Assembly (NCBI GenBank): GCA_963969395.1
Contig: OZ017795.1
Location: 3,348,001-3,412,000, forward strand
Length of the DNA: 64,000 bases
Direction: 5' to 3'
Source: Pseudoscleropodium purum
Taxonomy: Eukaryota; Streptophyta; Bryopsida; Hypnales; Brachytheciaceae
Both the position numbers and the translations under genes were made by a program. Under the pieces are notes generated by a model that did no database searches, was not told where the DNA came from, and saw only the letters and a list, made by a program, of their open reading frames with translations. How positions within the stretch are numbered: the stretch's first letter is position 1; the number at the start of each line of letters is the position of its first letter. Below, in pieces: positions 47,101 through 60,146 of the stretch.

Positions 47101-49510
47101 CTCAACTATATCATATCTAAAATTTCCATGTAAGCAAATACCTCTTATAATAATACATCAATGTGTATAAAATAAGCTCATTTTGGAAAGATAAGATAGC
47201 AACTCTAAAATCAAATGCTAAAAATAGCAAAATATCACTTTCTTTGTAACAATAATTAACCATAAGTCTTAAGAGACTATGTCCAATCTATTCATTGAAA
47301 AGAATATACTAAGAAGGCATAAAGATATTTTAAGTCATCCAACATCTATTGCTTAAAGCCATTCAACATTCAACATCCAACTTCCATTGATGTCCAAGCA
47401 CTTGGTAGTGACACTACCTTCTACAAATACTAACCACCCTTTCATAGGACCCAATTCTCCATTGGAACTAACTAATCTTATTTTGGGACTCGTTTTAGAA
47501 CTCACTAATTATGACTAATACAATGGCCTACTATAGTGCGGAATACCAATCAATTGATACCAAAGAGTATACAAGTACTCTTGGGTTACACAAAAAAATA
47601 GTAAGGCCTCAAGATTAATTGCACCACTAGTAACCTCTATAGTTCACCATGCCATCATTTAGGAAGGAGGAAGGTGTGAGTGCTTATTACCCACCCTTGA
47701 TAAATGAACAAATACAACTAGGTTTTTGATTTGTTTTCTATCCTATGGGTGTTCTAATGTTGGTCCATTGTGCCTTCCAAGAAATGAATATTTCTAAATT
47801 TCCTACTCCTATAATTTTAGAAAGTCTCTTATTCCCTAACTCTTTACTATAGATGCCCAAGTACTTATCTTAGAGTTTCTAATTGGATTTCTTTTAGCTT
47901 CTAGGGTTTTAAGCGTCCTCTAGATGAATTATTATTTTTAGATAATTGAATATGATTTCTTGTAGAGTCTAGTTCACCCTATCTATATTGATAAAGAACT
48001 TTAAATTTGAATTTTCCGAGTGAAAGTTATGAAGGGATGAAGTTTGATCGCTAATCGGTATTTCAAATTTCATCCATGGTTTTCTATCAACCTACAATTC
48101 AAAATTAATTTTTTCTTTGACTTTTGACTTTTAGATTTTTCACCCTATCTGAGATTCCATTGTTGTTCATATTTAATGAATTTGACTAATTTTCATCCAA
48201 TATGACTCCTAACTTCGTCTACTAATATTTTTCTTTATTTAACTTGAAATTTTAAGTGTAATGTAGTTTTGGAAACCTCTAAACAATACCTACAAATTGA
48301 TCTAATTGAATTTTGATGAAAAACTAATTTTCAAGCCCCTAATTTGCTCTTGAAAATTTGGTTATATATCAAAAATATCTAACTTGGAAAATTCAAAAGG
48401 GGAGGAAGAAATTAGTAGCTTACCTTGGGATTGAAGTCATTATTGAGGTAGTTGTACAATCCCTTGTATTATTCATCATCCTCTATCTTTCTTACTCCTT
48501 TGGTAATTTTGCCCATGGCTTAAAATAGAATAAAAATTACAAGTTCAAAGCTTTCAAAATGTTACTTCATCTTTCCATTCTTTTTTCCTCTCTTTCCTTT
48601 AAACACTATTTAAACTCCATTATTATATTCCAAAAGTTGACTTGGGATTTGTATACAAGAATGGTTGAACAATAATTGACCCTTTGACTTCTATTTTCTA
48701 TTTCAACTATTATTCTATCCCTTCAAAAGTTTAGTGGTTCCAATTGAACTTCAAAGATTTCCTCCTAATCTCTTCAAATCTACAGTGTGTTTTCAAATCC
48801 TAATTCATACTCCAAACTTTGAGTCCTATCCCAATTGCTAATTGTTTTTTTTTCTCTTGCTTATTTCTTCTACTCTTAGTTTGCAACACTACTTGGCTAT
48901 AAAGATGTTTTCCCTTCTCTCCCTATTTTAATTGTATCCTTTAAACTACCACTTTTTTATTTTTTATTTTTACGATTTTTGTTTGCCATCTATTCTTTTC
49001 TACCTATTTTTTGTGCTTTTTATAAACTTTTTCTACTCTATATTTTTATATTTATCTTTCCAAACATCTATTTTCAAAAGTCAGAAATGGTTGGTTTTTC
49101 TTAAACTAAATTCGGTAGTTCAAGAGACCCTAGAATCGGCAACCCCAGGAGACTCCACTATCTACAATGTACAAAATTTCTTCCCCTAATCGCCTACCAC
49201 ATGGCATCCTGCGATTTGTTAGACCCCTGATCGGCTGCCCACATGGCGTAGTGATGTGGCAGCCTATGATTTTCTGGCCCCCCTGTTGGACTACTTGCAT
49301 GGCACAATGACATGGCAACCTATGATTTGTCATCCCCCCTCTGTAGACTCCCATCCTTGCCTTATTGGTTTGAATTTAGGTCAATTTCTCTTCAATTTTC
49401 TAGCTTTTTGGATCTAATTTTTGGACAATTTAAGACATAAAAAAGGAAATGTTTGTACTACCTTTCAACCTTTTAACAAAGGCACTATTTTGACAAAAAT
49501 ATCAAAGACT
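44140..49510. other. AT-rich spacer, nothing recognised
   Basis: Short frames only. A small internal repeat around AATCTAGGATTTTAGAAGAT lies at 45490-45565. Between 46130 and 46640 the words look slightly more complex, perhaps retrotransposon remnant, but no domain could be read. Confidence 0.4.
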
Positions 49511-49522
49511 TTTGATAAATTT

Positions 49523-49690
49523 ACAACTTAAAGCCAAAGCTTTGTCATAAGGTGGGAAACTTTGTGACTTCCTACCAAACTCTACAACTTAAAGCCAAAG
49601 CTTTATTGTACAGTGGAAAACTTTGTAAATTTCTACCAAACTCTAAAACTTAAAGCCAAAGCTTCACTATAAGATGGAAAACCATGAAAT
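49523..49690. repeat. 61-bp tandem repeat, nearly three copies
   Basis: ACAACTTAAAGCCAAAGCTT starts at 49523, 49584 and (as AAAACTT...) 49645, giving an exact 61-bp period. Confidence 0.85.
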
Positions 49691-49699
49691 TATACAACA

Positions 49700-51200
49700 T
49701 CAAGGCAAATCAATTCCAACACATAAACAAGATTTCAAACACATTCACAAGCATTAGAGGTCTCCCTAAGCAGATTGTCAAGGTACGGAGGGAGAATTCT
49801 CTAGGATTAGTAGCAAAGATTCTAAAAAACTTAACAATAAAATCAACAAGAAGATTTCAAAAACCAAATGAAATCAAGGCAAACTTAAAAGGGACCCCAA
49901 TGTCCTTCAATCAAGCTTAAAAAGTAGCATCAACAAAGCTAAATGCTTCAAAAAACACAAATTTGGTAACATTGACACGCAATGGCCAATTGTCCAACTA
50001 AATGGACCTAAATTGTCTAAAGCGGTGCAAAAATGAACCTAAGGGGTGATTTGGGAGACAAATGAGATCCCTTAAATACTTTTCTAAGGTCCTCACTCCC
50101 CCCTCCAATTCCTACAAGGTAATCTTATCATTTACAATTTTCATCCTAATCCTAAAAATTTTAATTTTTGAAGTTGGTCCTATATTTTAACTTTTAGAGA
50201 AATGCTCCAAATTACAAATGGATTGTGCCAATGGCTTCTGAAGCCCTTTTAGTATAGAAAGGGTCCTATATCCCTATTCCTACCTCAAAAAACTAAAAAA
50301 TCCTAGCGACAACTAGAAACTCAAAATGGGGTAAAAATCCAAGTTTGGGAGTTTACTTTTTCAGTCAAAAGTAACTAGCTTAAGCTTCTAAGTAGGTTTG
50401 AGAGAGTAAAACAAACCTTAATTTTGTTTTATTCTGACATTGTGTGCTTTCGATACGCCAATCAATTTCACAAATGCTCTTCAATTTTGTTAGTTTAGAA
50501 AGATGTTTGCCAATTTTGGCACTTCACACTATCAAAATGTTGTGAAACTTGTCGAGACGCATTATAAACATCAATATCTAGGGGAACCTCTAATTAGTTT
50601 AAAATGAGCCAATTGAAATTGTAAGTTGACTTGATTGAAATTGAAAGCATTTGACAATAAAGCTGAATGCAATCAAAACAAGGCAGAAATTGACTGGATA
50701 ATAAAATTTTAAGTAGGAAATTTACCTCTTTTACTTCACAATGAACTAAAAATTAGCTATTTGGATTTAAAGAGAAATGGATATGAGAAGGTATCCTGAT
50801 TGTATGGCCGGTTTGTAATTGAAGGATCCAAAGATGGCCAGTTTAGGGTAGTAGGATCAGTTCAAAGTTTGAAATGTTGGTTTTAGAGTTTGTTGCCACC
50901 AACAACTTTCTGCCTCCTCTACCACCCTGCCTCTTCCCCTCCTTGCCTTCCAGCCTTTCTACTAGCTTGCTCCTTGCCTTCTTGCATTCTAGTTGAATTC
51001 TTATAAAACTAGATTTTGAGTGTTTATACTTGCTTGTGAAGAATTTATTGACTCTAGAACCTCCTTCATTTGATTATTGTGAGAAATTTGTTGAAATTGT
51101 AAACATTAACTTTAGGTGGGTGCTTTTTTATTGATTATGCGGTGTTGTCTTAGGTGCTTCACTTCCACCCAAGATATCAAGATCTCACATCACCTAAAGA
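49700..51200. other. AT-rich spacer, nothing recognised
   Basis: No coding, RNA or element-end signal found. A cytosine-rich stretch (CTGCCTCCTCTACCACCCTG) lies near 50910. Confidence 0.4.
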
Positions 51201-51760
51201 AGCAACAGTATCCTCACAAAGTTTGTAAGTCCAACTTAAAACGTTGTAACTTTCGCATCTAATGTCTGATTTCAATAAAACTTGTTGAAAAATTTGTGTT
51301 TTCTTTTTTAGTTTATGCGGTAAAATTTTCAAATCAACACAAGACGTAATGACCTTGTGGAAGCCATTCGAAATTCATAGGTTCAATTTGAGTTCACCAA
51401 ACTATATTTTGGTGGCTGCAACTTTGGGTGGCTATATCTCCTTCATCCAATGCTTGTTTTCAATAAAATTTGTTGGATTATGTTTTTCTTAAAGTCTAGT
51501 TGTTGTGTTAAAATTTTCATATCAATCCAAGTTGTTTTGAATGTTTGGGAGCAATTTAAAGTTCAAAATTTGAACATTTTTCGATTACAGTGAACTTTGG
51601 TGGCTTGTTTCTTCTTCATTTAATGTCTTTTTTCAATCATTTAAAAAAAAAAAGTTGTGCATATTAGTTTAGTTTGTGTGGTTAAAACTTCATATCTTTA
51701 TGGATGTAGGAGCTTTGGATGACTCCAACTGAAAAGGGTTTTGTCTTTGCAGGTTGTGTT
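51200..51760. repeat. three diverged tandem units, period about 180 bp
   Basis: The phrase TTCAATAAAACTTGTTG and variants occur at 51271, 51459 and 51632, preceded each time by an AATGTCTG-like word and followed by a GTTTATGCGGTAAAATTTTC-like word. Spacings are 188 and 173 bp. Confidence 0.6.
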
Positions 51761-52049
51761 TGCATCTGACATATTTTTAGAGGTGTAGCAAGTTTGAATG
51801 CCTCAAGTTGAAAAGGGTTTGATTTTGTTTACCAATTCAGATTATGGCTAAGTGTGAAAGGACCATTAAAAACATGTTGCAATTCAATAAATAAAATAAT
51901 AATATGGCCTTAATTGAAGCATTATAATCTACTTCATCTAATAACATTAAAACCTTGAATCCTATTGAATTAGCATTAAAAGTATGGAAGGATGTATGGT
52001 ACACACAATTTGATTGAATTGAACTCTTCACTTGGTAAAGTTTTTTGTA

Positions 52050-53815
52050 AGACATGTAAAGAAAAGGGTGGTAGGTCTATTTTTGCAATATAAGGCTCAA
52101 TAAATATAAAAGTTTCAACCTTCCAAGATCATGCTAGGTTAGATGAGCATAGGAAGTTGACATGGGCAATCCAATTTGGTCAAAAAGTTATGGAGAAGAT
52201 CATCTTAGAGTTCAATAGGATATGTGATGAAGCAATTCTTGCCCTTTTTACGGCAGTTTACTTTATAGATAAGGAAATAGTCTTTTGTAAATTTTCTAAT
52301 TTGTGTAAACTACTTGTGTCTTTAAATGCATGTATCATTAAAGAGTTATACCATGATGAAAAATCATGTTGAGATCTAATCTTTTGAATATCAAGTGTGA
52401 TTCAAAAAATAATAATTGATAGAAGTAAAGACTCTAAATACTTTGGAGTTATGATGGATGAGTCTACTGATATTTTTGTTACAAAGCATATGGTTGTCTT
52501 TGCAACTTTTATTGAAGAAGGAATGCCTACATGTTTGTTTCTAGGGCTGATAGAATATGTACGTGGAAAAAAAGATGCTACTTTCACATATGATACTCTA
52601 ATATTCACTTTGAAGAATTAGGGATTGGATTTCAACAAATACCTAGGTTTGGAGTCAAATGGAGCATTTGTGATGGTGTGATCTAGAGTTGAAGTTTCAA
52701 CATAGTTGAAAAATAAAGTAAATCCTCGTTTGATTGTTGTACATTACATTGCCCATAGGACAAATTTGGCTTCTTTAGAAGAAGCTAAAGAAAGTGGATG
52801 TTCTTTATGATTTAATGAAATAGATAACCTCATGAATAAATTCAGTGGCTGCTCATTTTAAAAAGTCTACAAAAAAAAATCTTCTTTGCAAACTTTGCAA
52901 AAAGAATTATTTGGCTCTCAAAAAACTTTTAAAAGGTTTCATTAAATTTGGTGGTTGTCTAGGTGGCAAGCAATTATAGCCCTATGTGATAGTTTGGAGA
53001 GTGTTTTGATTTACTTCCGTGACACACCAACATCAAAGGATGATGGCACTAGCTCCATTTTGTTCAATAAATTATGATCTTTCAAAGTGATTTATATTTT
53101 ACACTTTTTGGCTGATATTTTGCATAGTTTGTCTCTCCTTTGTAGAGTTTTTCAACATAAATTTGTTGATGTCTCTTGTATTGAGTTTCTTATTAAGATT
53201 GAAATTGCACAAATTCAAATGTTATTTGTTCATGATTCTACTAATTTGAATGCTACTTCCTTTAATGAGAGTACTAATTATCACATTCTTCTTGACTTTG
53301 GACCACTTGGAGGTTATATGAAGAGATTACAATCTGAAATTCATGAATCTATGTATCATGATGTAAAAAGAAGCAGAGATAGGACAAGGGCAAATTTAGG
53401 ATTTGTCCTTGCCTTTCAAAAATCTTATGCTCAAAATATTTGTATTGCTTTAGAAATTCATTTTGTTGATTATGAAATTATAGGAGCTTTTAAAATTTTG
53501 AATCCTTCACACTAGCTAAAGTATTCTAACCTTCTTATTTTTACTAAAATTGCTAAAATTCAATGTATTAGCACTACTACATATAAGAGGGCTTTTATAA
53601 TACAAAATGCTATCAAATCTAAGGTTAGGAATAATTTGAAAACAAAACATCTTGAAAGTGTCATGCATATTGCTTTAAAAGGTCCAAATAGTAGTAGTGC
53701 TAATTCAATTTTATTTGAGACCATTGTTTTGTGGAAAAATTCACAAAAATTTAAGCACTTATATTCAAGACCAGAATTGTATCTTGTTGGTGTAAGTGAA
53801 GGTGAGACCCCATAA
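52050..53815 (+). pseudogene. decayed hAT transposase (DUF4371/ZNF862-like type)
   Basis: Family features appear in order across several frames. An N-terminal DUF4371-like part (52157-52372) has ICDEAILALFTAVYFIDKE. Next come FGVMMDESTDIFVTKHMVVF (52440-52500), a GLESNGAF-like run and VVHYIAHRTNLAS (about 52740). RWLSRWQAIIALCDSLESV (52960-53000) follows, then a 142-codon frame 53087-53515, and a C-terminal dimerisation-like region with TTTYKRAFIIQNAIKSK and NLKTKHLESVMHIALKGP (53570-53690). Stops and frameshifts occur throughout. Transposases of this type cut and paste hAT elements. No terminal repeats were located. Confidence 0.8.
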
Positions 53816-53819
53816 GGTA

Positions 53820-55240
53820 ATATTGATATTGGTGATTTTTAATTTTGATAATTATGATGCATGTAGTAGATAGGAGCCCTTCAAAAATACAAAGCCCTAT
53901 TTTTTTTAAAAATGTGAGCTTTGTATTTTAGTATAGCTAAGTCTTTGGTCCTTGACTAGTTGAAGAATTTCCAAATTCAACTCCTGCCAAAGACATTTTA
54001 TTTTTGATAGGTTTTTATATGTACTTGTATAAATTTTTTTAGAAATAAAATTTGGCTCTTGGTTGGTTCTAATCAATTGTAAAAGGAAATTCAACTAATT
54101 TATATGCCACACAAGAGGAAAAAAAACCAATTCATATATAAAATGAAGGAAAAATTAGTCGATTCAAATTCACTATAAAAAAAAATGACCACTTTTATGA
54201 GATGAAAAAAGGCAAGAATAAAAAAAAATCAAGGTTTGGCCAAACATACTCTTAACCACCCAACTTCTGGCTTAAATTTTTCAATTATTTTCCAAACACT
54301 GATGAACATGAAAGAAGCTATACTAATTTTTAGTAAGATTTTTCCGCACCCAGGGTAATTTTCATGAATTTATCTTACTAAATTTTGGTAGTTGATGGTT
54401 TGAAAAAAGATCTTTCAATGATCAGAAAAAATTGGGACTTTTGAAGGAACCTCTCATGAAAATACTCAAGGAATGTGCAAGTTTATATTCTTACCTTACT
54501 TAAGGAATGTCAAAAAGGAGTAGAAATCTTATTATCTCCTTTAACTTTTGGTAAACAAAGAATCTTTCACAAAAAAAAACTCTTTGCAAAGCGATTGCAC
54601 TGTTAGACTCATGGAGTGACTTCCACTTTAAATCACAGTACTTATATTATAGATGCCCTTTGTTGCTCTATTTTGAGTTTTTCCACTTGTAGGCTAGCAA
54701 TTGGGATTTCTACTATTTCATCGATGGAATGAAGAAACTAAAACCTATCATGAAAAATCTACTATAGGATTCTTACAAGATTTTTTTAGACCAATTTAGC
54801 CAATTTGTGTCTCATTTTACAAATAGGTGTAGATAATCAGGTAGTTTCTATTAACACACTTACTATTTACAATATGTAAGTTTCTACCCTATTTATATGC
54901 GGGTTTGGGGTGTATTTAGGGAAAATTAGGTATAATGTCAATAGGGAATGTATTGATATGTGCAACATTGAATTTAATCTAACACACTCTTTAGGTCTTT
55001 AAACACCTAAAACTACACTCAAAACATATAAGAAATCCAAAAAACAAATCTTGAATCCCGGGTGACAAAACTAGGATTCACAAAGGGATAACACTAGTCT
55101 TCATGGGTTTTTTTGTGGTATTCAACAAACCCTTCCATCCTAGGAGTCTTTAGGACATTCAAGACACACACACATCTTAGATAACCATTTGATTCCATGT
55201 CCTTTTTTCAAAACCTAGACCCAAAGACTCTCTGATCTTT
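53820..55240. other. AT-rich spacer, nothing recognised
   Basis: May include the 3' end of the hAT element, but no CAGGG-type terminus was found. Confidence 0.4.
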
Positions 55241-55870
55241 TTATTGGAGTAACTTTTAGCTTTGGACTCCAAATCAAAAGTGCAAGCTCATTTTATAATT
55301 TAATCTTCTTTTAGATCATTGCAAACTATTCATTTATCTAAATTCAATAAGTATTGAAGAAGTTACAACCCTCTAAATATCCGAATCCTCCATGAGGAAT
55401 AATTCTCCAAAACTACCCTCTTTAAATGCCCATATCTTTTAGCTCATAACTTAACTTCTTGTGAGCCTTAATATTCTAAAATTTTTGTCTCATTAGACTT
55501 TCAAAAATATTTGGCATGCCCTATTTGAACTAAAGAATCCTCCAAGAACCCATACTCCTAGATCCTACACTTCAAGTCCAAGGCCTAGACAATTGTTAAC
55601 TTTAAAGAGCCATAACTTTTGACTCTCAACTTGGATCTTAGTGTTCTTTAGATCCATGGACAAGTTTTCTTTACTAACTTTTCAAGCATGTATAGCATGT
55701 TATCTAATTTGTCTTGACCAAAGTACTACAATACTATGTTTCTTTGAGAACCCACATCTCTCTCACCTCATGTCTTGCAAAGCTTGAGGAGTCATACCTA
55801 ATGTCCCCCTTCCTCATCAAGATGGCATAGGCACACCTTAGAGTGAGGTTTGTGACACCTACATCATAGA
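55240..55870. repeat. four diverged tandem units, period 180-183 bp
   Basis: TAACTTTTAGC and its variants occur at 55250, 55433, 55613 and 55795. A second anchor, GACTTTCAAAAATATTTGGC and variant, occurs at about 55496 and 55677. The sequence differs from the 43-kb and 51-kb arrays, but the period is nearly the same. Confidence 0.65.
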
Positions 55871-55879
55871 TGCTCTAAA

Positions 55880-57070
55880 TGTTATATCATCCATATGTAC
55901 CATGACTATACAATACTTCTACATTATTGTTGAAAGTAACGAGTCTTCAAATACCATGCTAAATTACATTAGCATGGAGATTAGGGCTTTTTTTCATTTT
56001 TTTAAGGGTTGCCAAAGTGGCAATAGAAAATTTTACAGTGGTGTTCCAAATTTCAACATTTGTCCACATATTAGATAGAAAATATTACATTAGTACATAC
56101 CACATGTTCTTAATTCTATTTTCATCCACAATTTGGCGATTTCATCCAAGATTTTTTTTCATTTGAAGTTTTTTGGCAAAAAACCTCACATTTTGTTGCC
56201 ATTTCTAGCCAAATTATTTTTTCTAGTGCAATCTAGCACTAAAAAGCGAACAAAAAGCCCTAATGGAGATAATCCAACTTACTTTTTGAAAAATTTGAAA
56301 ACTTAAATAACTAAAACAATAGATCAACTATTTTGCCAATGGATGAGAATTGATGGAGCTATTATTTGTACATGGTTATGAAATATGTTTAGAAAGTTTC
56401 ATCAACAAGCTTGAGCTAATTTGTTCAAAGTCATATGTCAAAGTCATAAACTTTATGAAATAAGAAAAAGGACTCAAAGCCCACTTTGTACAAGATGTCT
56501 ATTTGGATAGTCCTATTGATTACATCTCACAGACCTAAATAGCCAAATCTATTCTTCATAACATTGGTAATAAATTTTATGAAAACTAGAACTTATTAAT
56601 AACCAAATAGAAAACAAAGAAAAAAGAAAAAAGAACATCCTACTATTACTATTACAAAAAAAGGCCAAGATCTTGTTAGTTTTTTATTCTTTTATAAAAT
56701 ACATTCATGGCCTCTCAAGTATAGTGTTGGTCTCTATTTCTAACCGACACAAATTTCCTTCAAGATTATGTTGCCATGTAGAGTTTGCTACCATGCAAGC
56801 AATTTGAAGGGCAATGACCTTTGGACTCTTTCTTCTCATAAGAAGGGTCAAGAGGCCAAATTCTTAGTTTCTTAAAATTTAATTGGTGGAAATCTACAAC
56901 TTCTTAACCTTGGTGATATTGTGTTCAAGTTCCCAAGATACTAATTTTAGTTTTTTAAATTTCTACACCATTTTGTGCCCATGTTAACAAAAAATAATGA
57001 TCATTACAGGCTTAAAATTTAAGCAAGAACAACCGAATGAGTTGATTTGCACGTGTGTTGATTATTTGCA
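55880..57070. other. AT-rich spacer, nothing recognised
   Basis: Short frames only and no repeat ends seen. Confidence 0.45.
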
Positions 57071-57071
57071 A

Positions 57072-57403
57072 TTAAGGTAATAGGTTCAGAAATCGCCCAC
57101 CTAAGAGCTGAAACTAAACTTTGGAGAGGTGAAACGTCTTGAAATATTTTTAAGTAAATTTTCCTTGAAAGACGAGGAATTGGCATCTAACCCAAGTTGT
57201 TTCATATTTTTTGGAGCTTTTTGTAATTAGTTATGAAATTTTGAAGTTGAAGTGGCATAGGGCTCTAAAATCGCCCACCCCCTAAAATGTACACTGTTTG
57301 TACATTACTGAAGGCTATGAAATAGTTACATGTAAAAGCTGCGTACATTTGAATAGGGTGGGCGATTTTAGAGCCTGTGCAATTTCAGAACCTGTTACCT
57401 TAA
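57072..57403. mobile_element. TTAA-flanked inverted-repeat element, 324 bp
   Basis: The left end GGTAATAGGTTCAGAAAT (57076 on) is mirrored by the right end ATTTCAGAACCTGTTACC (to 57399), with TTAA outside each (57072-57075 and 57400-57403). Inside, a second inverted pair of 19 bases, GGCTCTAAAATCGCCCACC at 57261-57279 and its exact complement at 57357-57375, forms a smaller hairpin. The word AATCGCCCACC also occurs near the left end. TTAA duplication suggests a piggyBac-like or TA-targeting MITE; class uncertain because TTAA is itself palindromic. Confidence 0.6.
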
Positions 57404-60146
57404 TGGATCCAGTTGCAACCTCATGAGGTTACATCTCGTAGTATGCTTGCCTGTGTGGACAAAAGGAACAACAATTAGATAACTGATGTGGTCCAAATCT
57501 ATGTTCAAGTTGCAAAGCTCGAGGGAAGAATGGCATTAATGTGCAACCCATTTCTAAATGGCAACAGGTAAGTCAAAATAGATTCAATAGCAGAAGCATC
57601 AATAATTCAATGGGCATAGTTCAAAAGTAGATATGTGAAAGTTGTAGTATGTGATATATATTAACACGTTAATATGGAAGTTTGAAGAAAAAATTAGTTG
57701 TGATTCAAATGAAAATTAATTTCAAAATTAGTCATGTTTAAAACTCAGATTTATGCACCATAGTTTGAAATCTTTTTATATTTTGTCAATTTTTTCTCAG
57801 AACTCCAAGAAAAACTTTGTGTGTTGACATATTAGTATACATCGCTCTAGATTGCTATGCACAAAAATTGAAAGAAGTTGACATTTATAGAATTTAAAAT
57901 ATTTATATTTTCACAAATATGCAAATGATGTTGTTTCTCACAACATTTGAATATTTTTAGAATTGAGAACATGGAATTGCCGATTAGCCATTGCAAAGAG
58001 TATAGGTAGCAATATGATCCATTGTTACATTTTAATGTCCTTGCATTTGAAATATTTGTTGAATAGAACAATGCCTTCCATTTATATTTTGGAGCCGTAT
58101 GATGCGTTTCTAGGTTCAGATTTTTTTACAAAGACTAGAGCTCGTGACGCACAAAAATTGATTCAACCAATCCAAATAGAAAATTAAACTTTTATTTTCA
58201 ATATCATCGTAAAGTGTAGAATAGCTAGAAATTGTACTAACTTTCATAAAATTGATAGTTTATAATGTTATCAAAATCGACAAAAACAAATGGTTTGATT
58301 GGTTGAATCAATAATGTACATAAAATCTAGTCATTGTACAAAAATTTGAATAAAAAAATGCATTATATGGCTCTAATATATAAATTGAATGTACTCCTAT
58401 CCAATAAATATTTCAAATGCAATGACATTAAGATGTAACAATGGTTCATGTTCAACTTGTACTCTCTCTACAATAACTAGTGCAATTCCATGTTCTCAAT
58501 TCAAAAAAATTCAAATATCTTGAGAACCAATATCATTTGCATATTTGTCAAATTGTGAGTATTTTAAATTCTATACTTGTCAATTTTACTTATTTTCTTA
58601 AACAAATGGAAATCCATTATAGAAAAAAGGTACAAGATAGCCAAGTTGTGAGACTAGGCAAATGAAGAGGTAGGAACAAATAATAGAACAAACCAACCTA
58701 TGTGAATAAACAAGGGGGCCCCCCTGTTCTATGAAACAATATTGCCTTGTTTGCTAGCAAGGATGTCAGATTAAGCCAAATTTGGTCAAATTTCAACCTA
58801 ATGTTGCTTGTCAACTTCTTTCAATTTTTGTGTACAACAATCTTAAATGATGTATTTCAACATGCCAAAGCACACAAAGTTTTTTTGTAATTCTATAAAA
58901 AAAAGTTAAAAAATATAAACTAATTCCAAATTATGGCCCACAAAACCGAATTTTAAACATGACTAATCTTAACCTTGTAAGGACACCGTGGACACTAAGT
59001 GTCCAATGGATGATGGAGAATTCCTCTATACACGACAAAAGTGCAACTATTCATCCTTCATGTTTTGTTGTGAAAAAGGAACTTTTTCTACAATAGTTTG
59101 ACTTCCAATGAATACTTTTCCATTTTTTTAAGTGATTGATTCCCATGGTATTAGAAAATGATGATTTCAATGGAAACCGGCCCATCCTTACATGGTTAAA
59201 ATTCATTTAAAAAAAAATTAGAACTCATTTTTTCTTCAAACTTCCATTTGAATGTGTTATATGTTGCATACTAGAACTTTTATATGTCTACATTTGGATT
59301 TTGCCATTGATACTTATGGTCAGATTATTTCAATAAAAAAGTTTCAAATCCATTCTTACTTTTGGTTGTCAATGCTAGTTAGAAAATCTTCTCAAAGAAA
59401 ATTTTAATCATGTAAGTTATCAAGATGCTCAGAGGAGAAGCTTGCCAGATATGGAAGATACATACTCATATGTGTATTGTGATATGTTTTGTATGAGGTT
59501 GATTGCAGAGGGGATTAAATTTAGCAAAATCTTTGATGAATAGGTTGAGTGACATGGTGATGTATCAAAGTTGATGGATTAGATGGGATTCGAAATAGTT
59601 TTGAATTGGTACATTATATCAGAAGAAGAAAAGTATGAAAATGTGTCTGTATTTGCAAATTGGTACTAAGAGTTGTGTAGATAAACCAGTAACTCAAATA
59701 GAATTGTTGAGTACAAAATGCCAATTTACGTAATCAATGGTCAGGAATATCATCAACAAACAAGCATACAAGTTCAATCATCAGAGATAAAACAGCATCT
59801 TTTTCTCAGAGCTTAAGTCATGCTATCCAACTCAGAAGTGAATGATCAATCTATACCACAACCATTATCTCAGAGGTCAACATATACCGCACAAACGGTC
59901 ATTTCATTTATAAGACAATGGAATCATCCTCTGACTCAGATTTCTCAACCTCAAAGGGCAAATTACATCCATGCCGAATTTCAACAGAATCACAAATTTG
60001 TTGGAAATTTCAAAATTGACCCCTACTATTTGACCAGATATGGGTGCATACCCTACCTAAATTACACAAATAGAGAATACCTCTACAAATTTATGTACAA
60101 AGACTACGCTACACCAAATGTCATACCACTATAAAACCAAGCCAAA
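57404..60146. other. AT-rich spacer and SRC2-like 3' UTR
   Basis: Nothing recognised from 57404 to about 59700. The 104-codon plus-strand frame 59820-60134 abuts the minus-strand SRC2-like stop and is more likely that gene's 3' UTR read backwards than a gene. Confidence 0.4.

Noticed and set aside
59820..60134. 104-codon plus-strand frame ending next to the SRC2-like gene
   Set aside because: Antisense to the expected 3' UTR of SRC2, with no recognisable domain.
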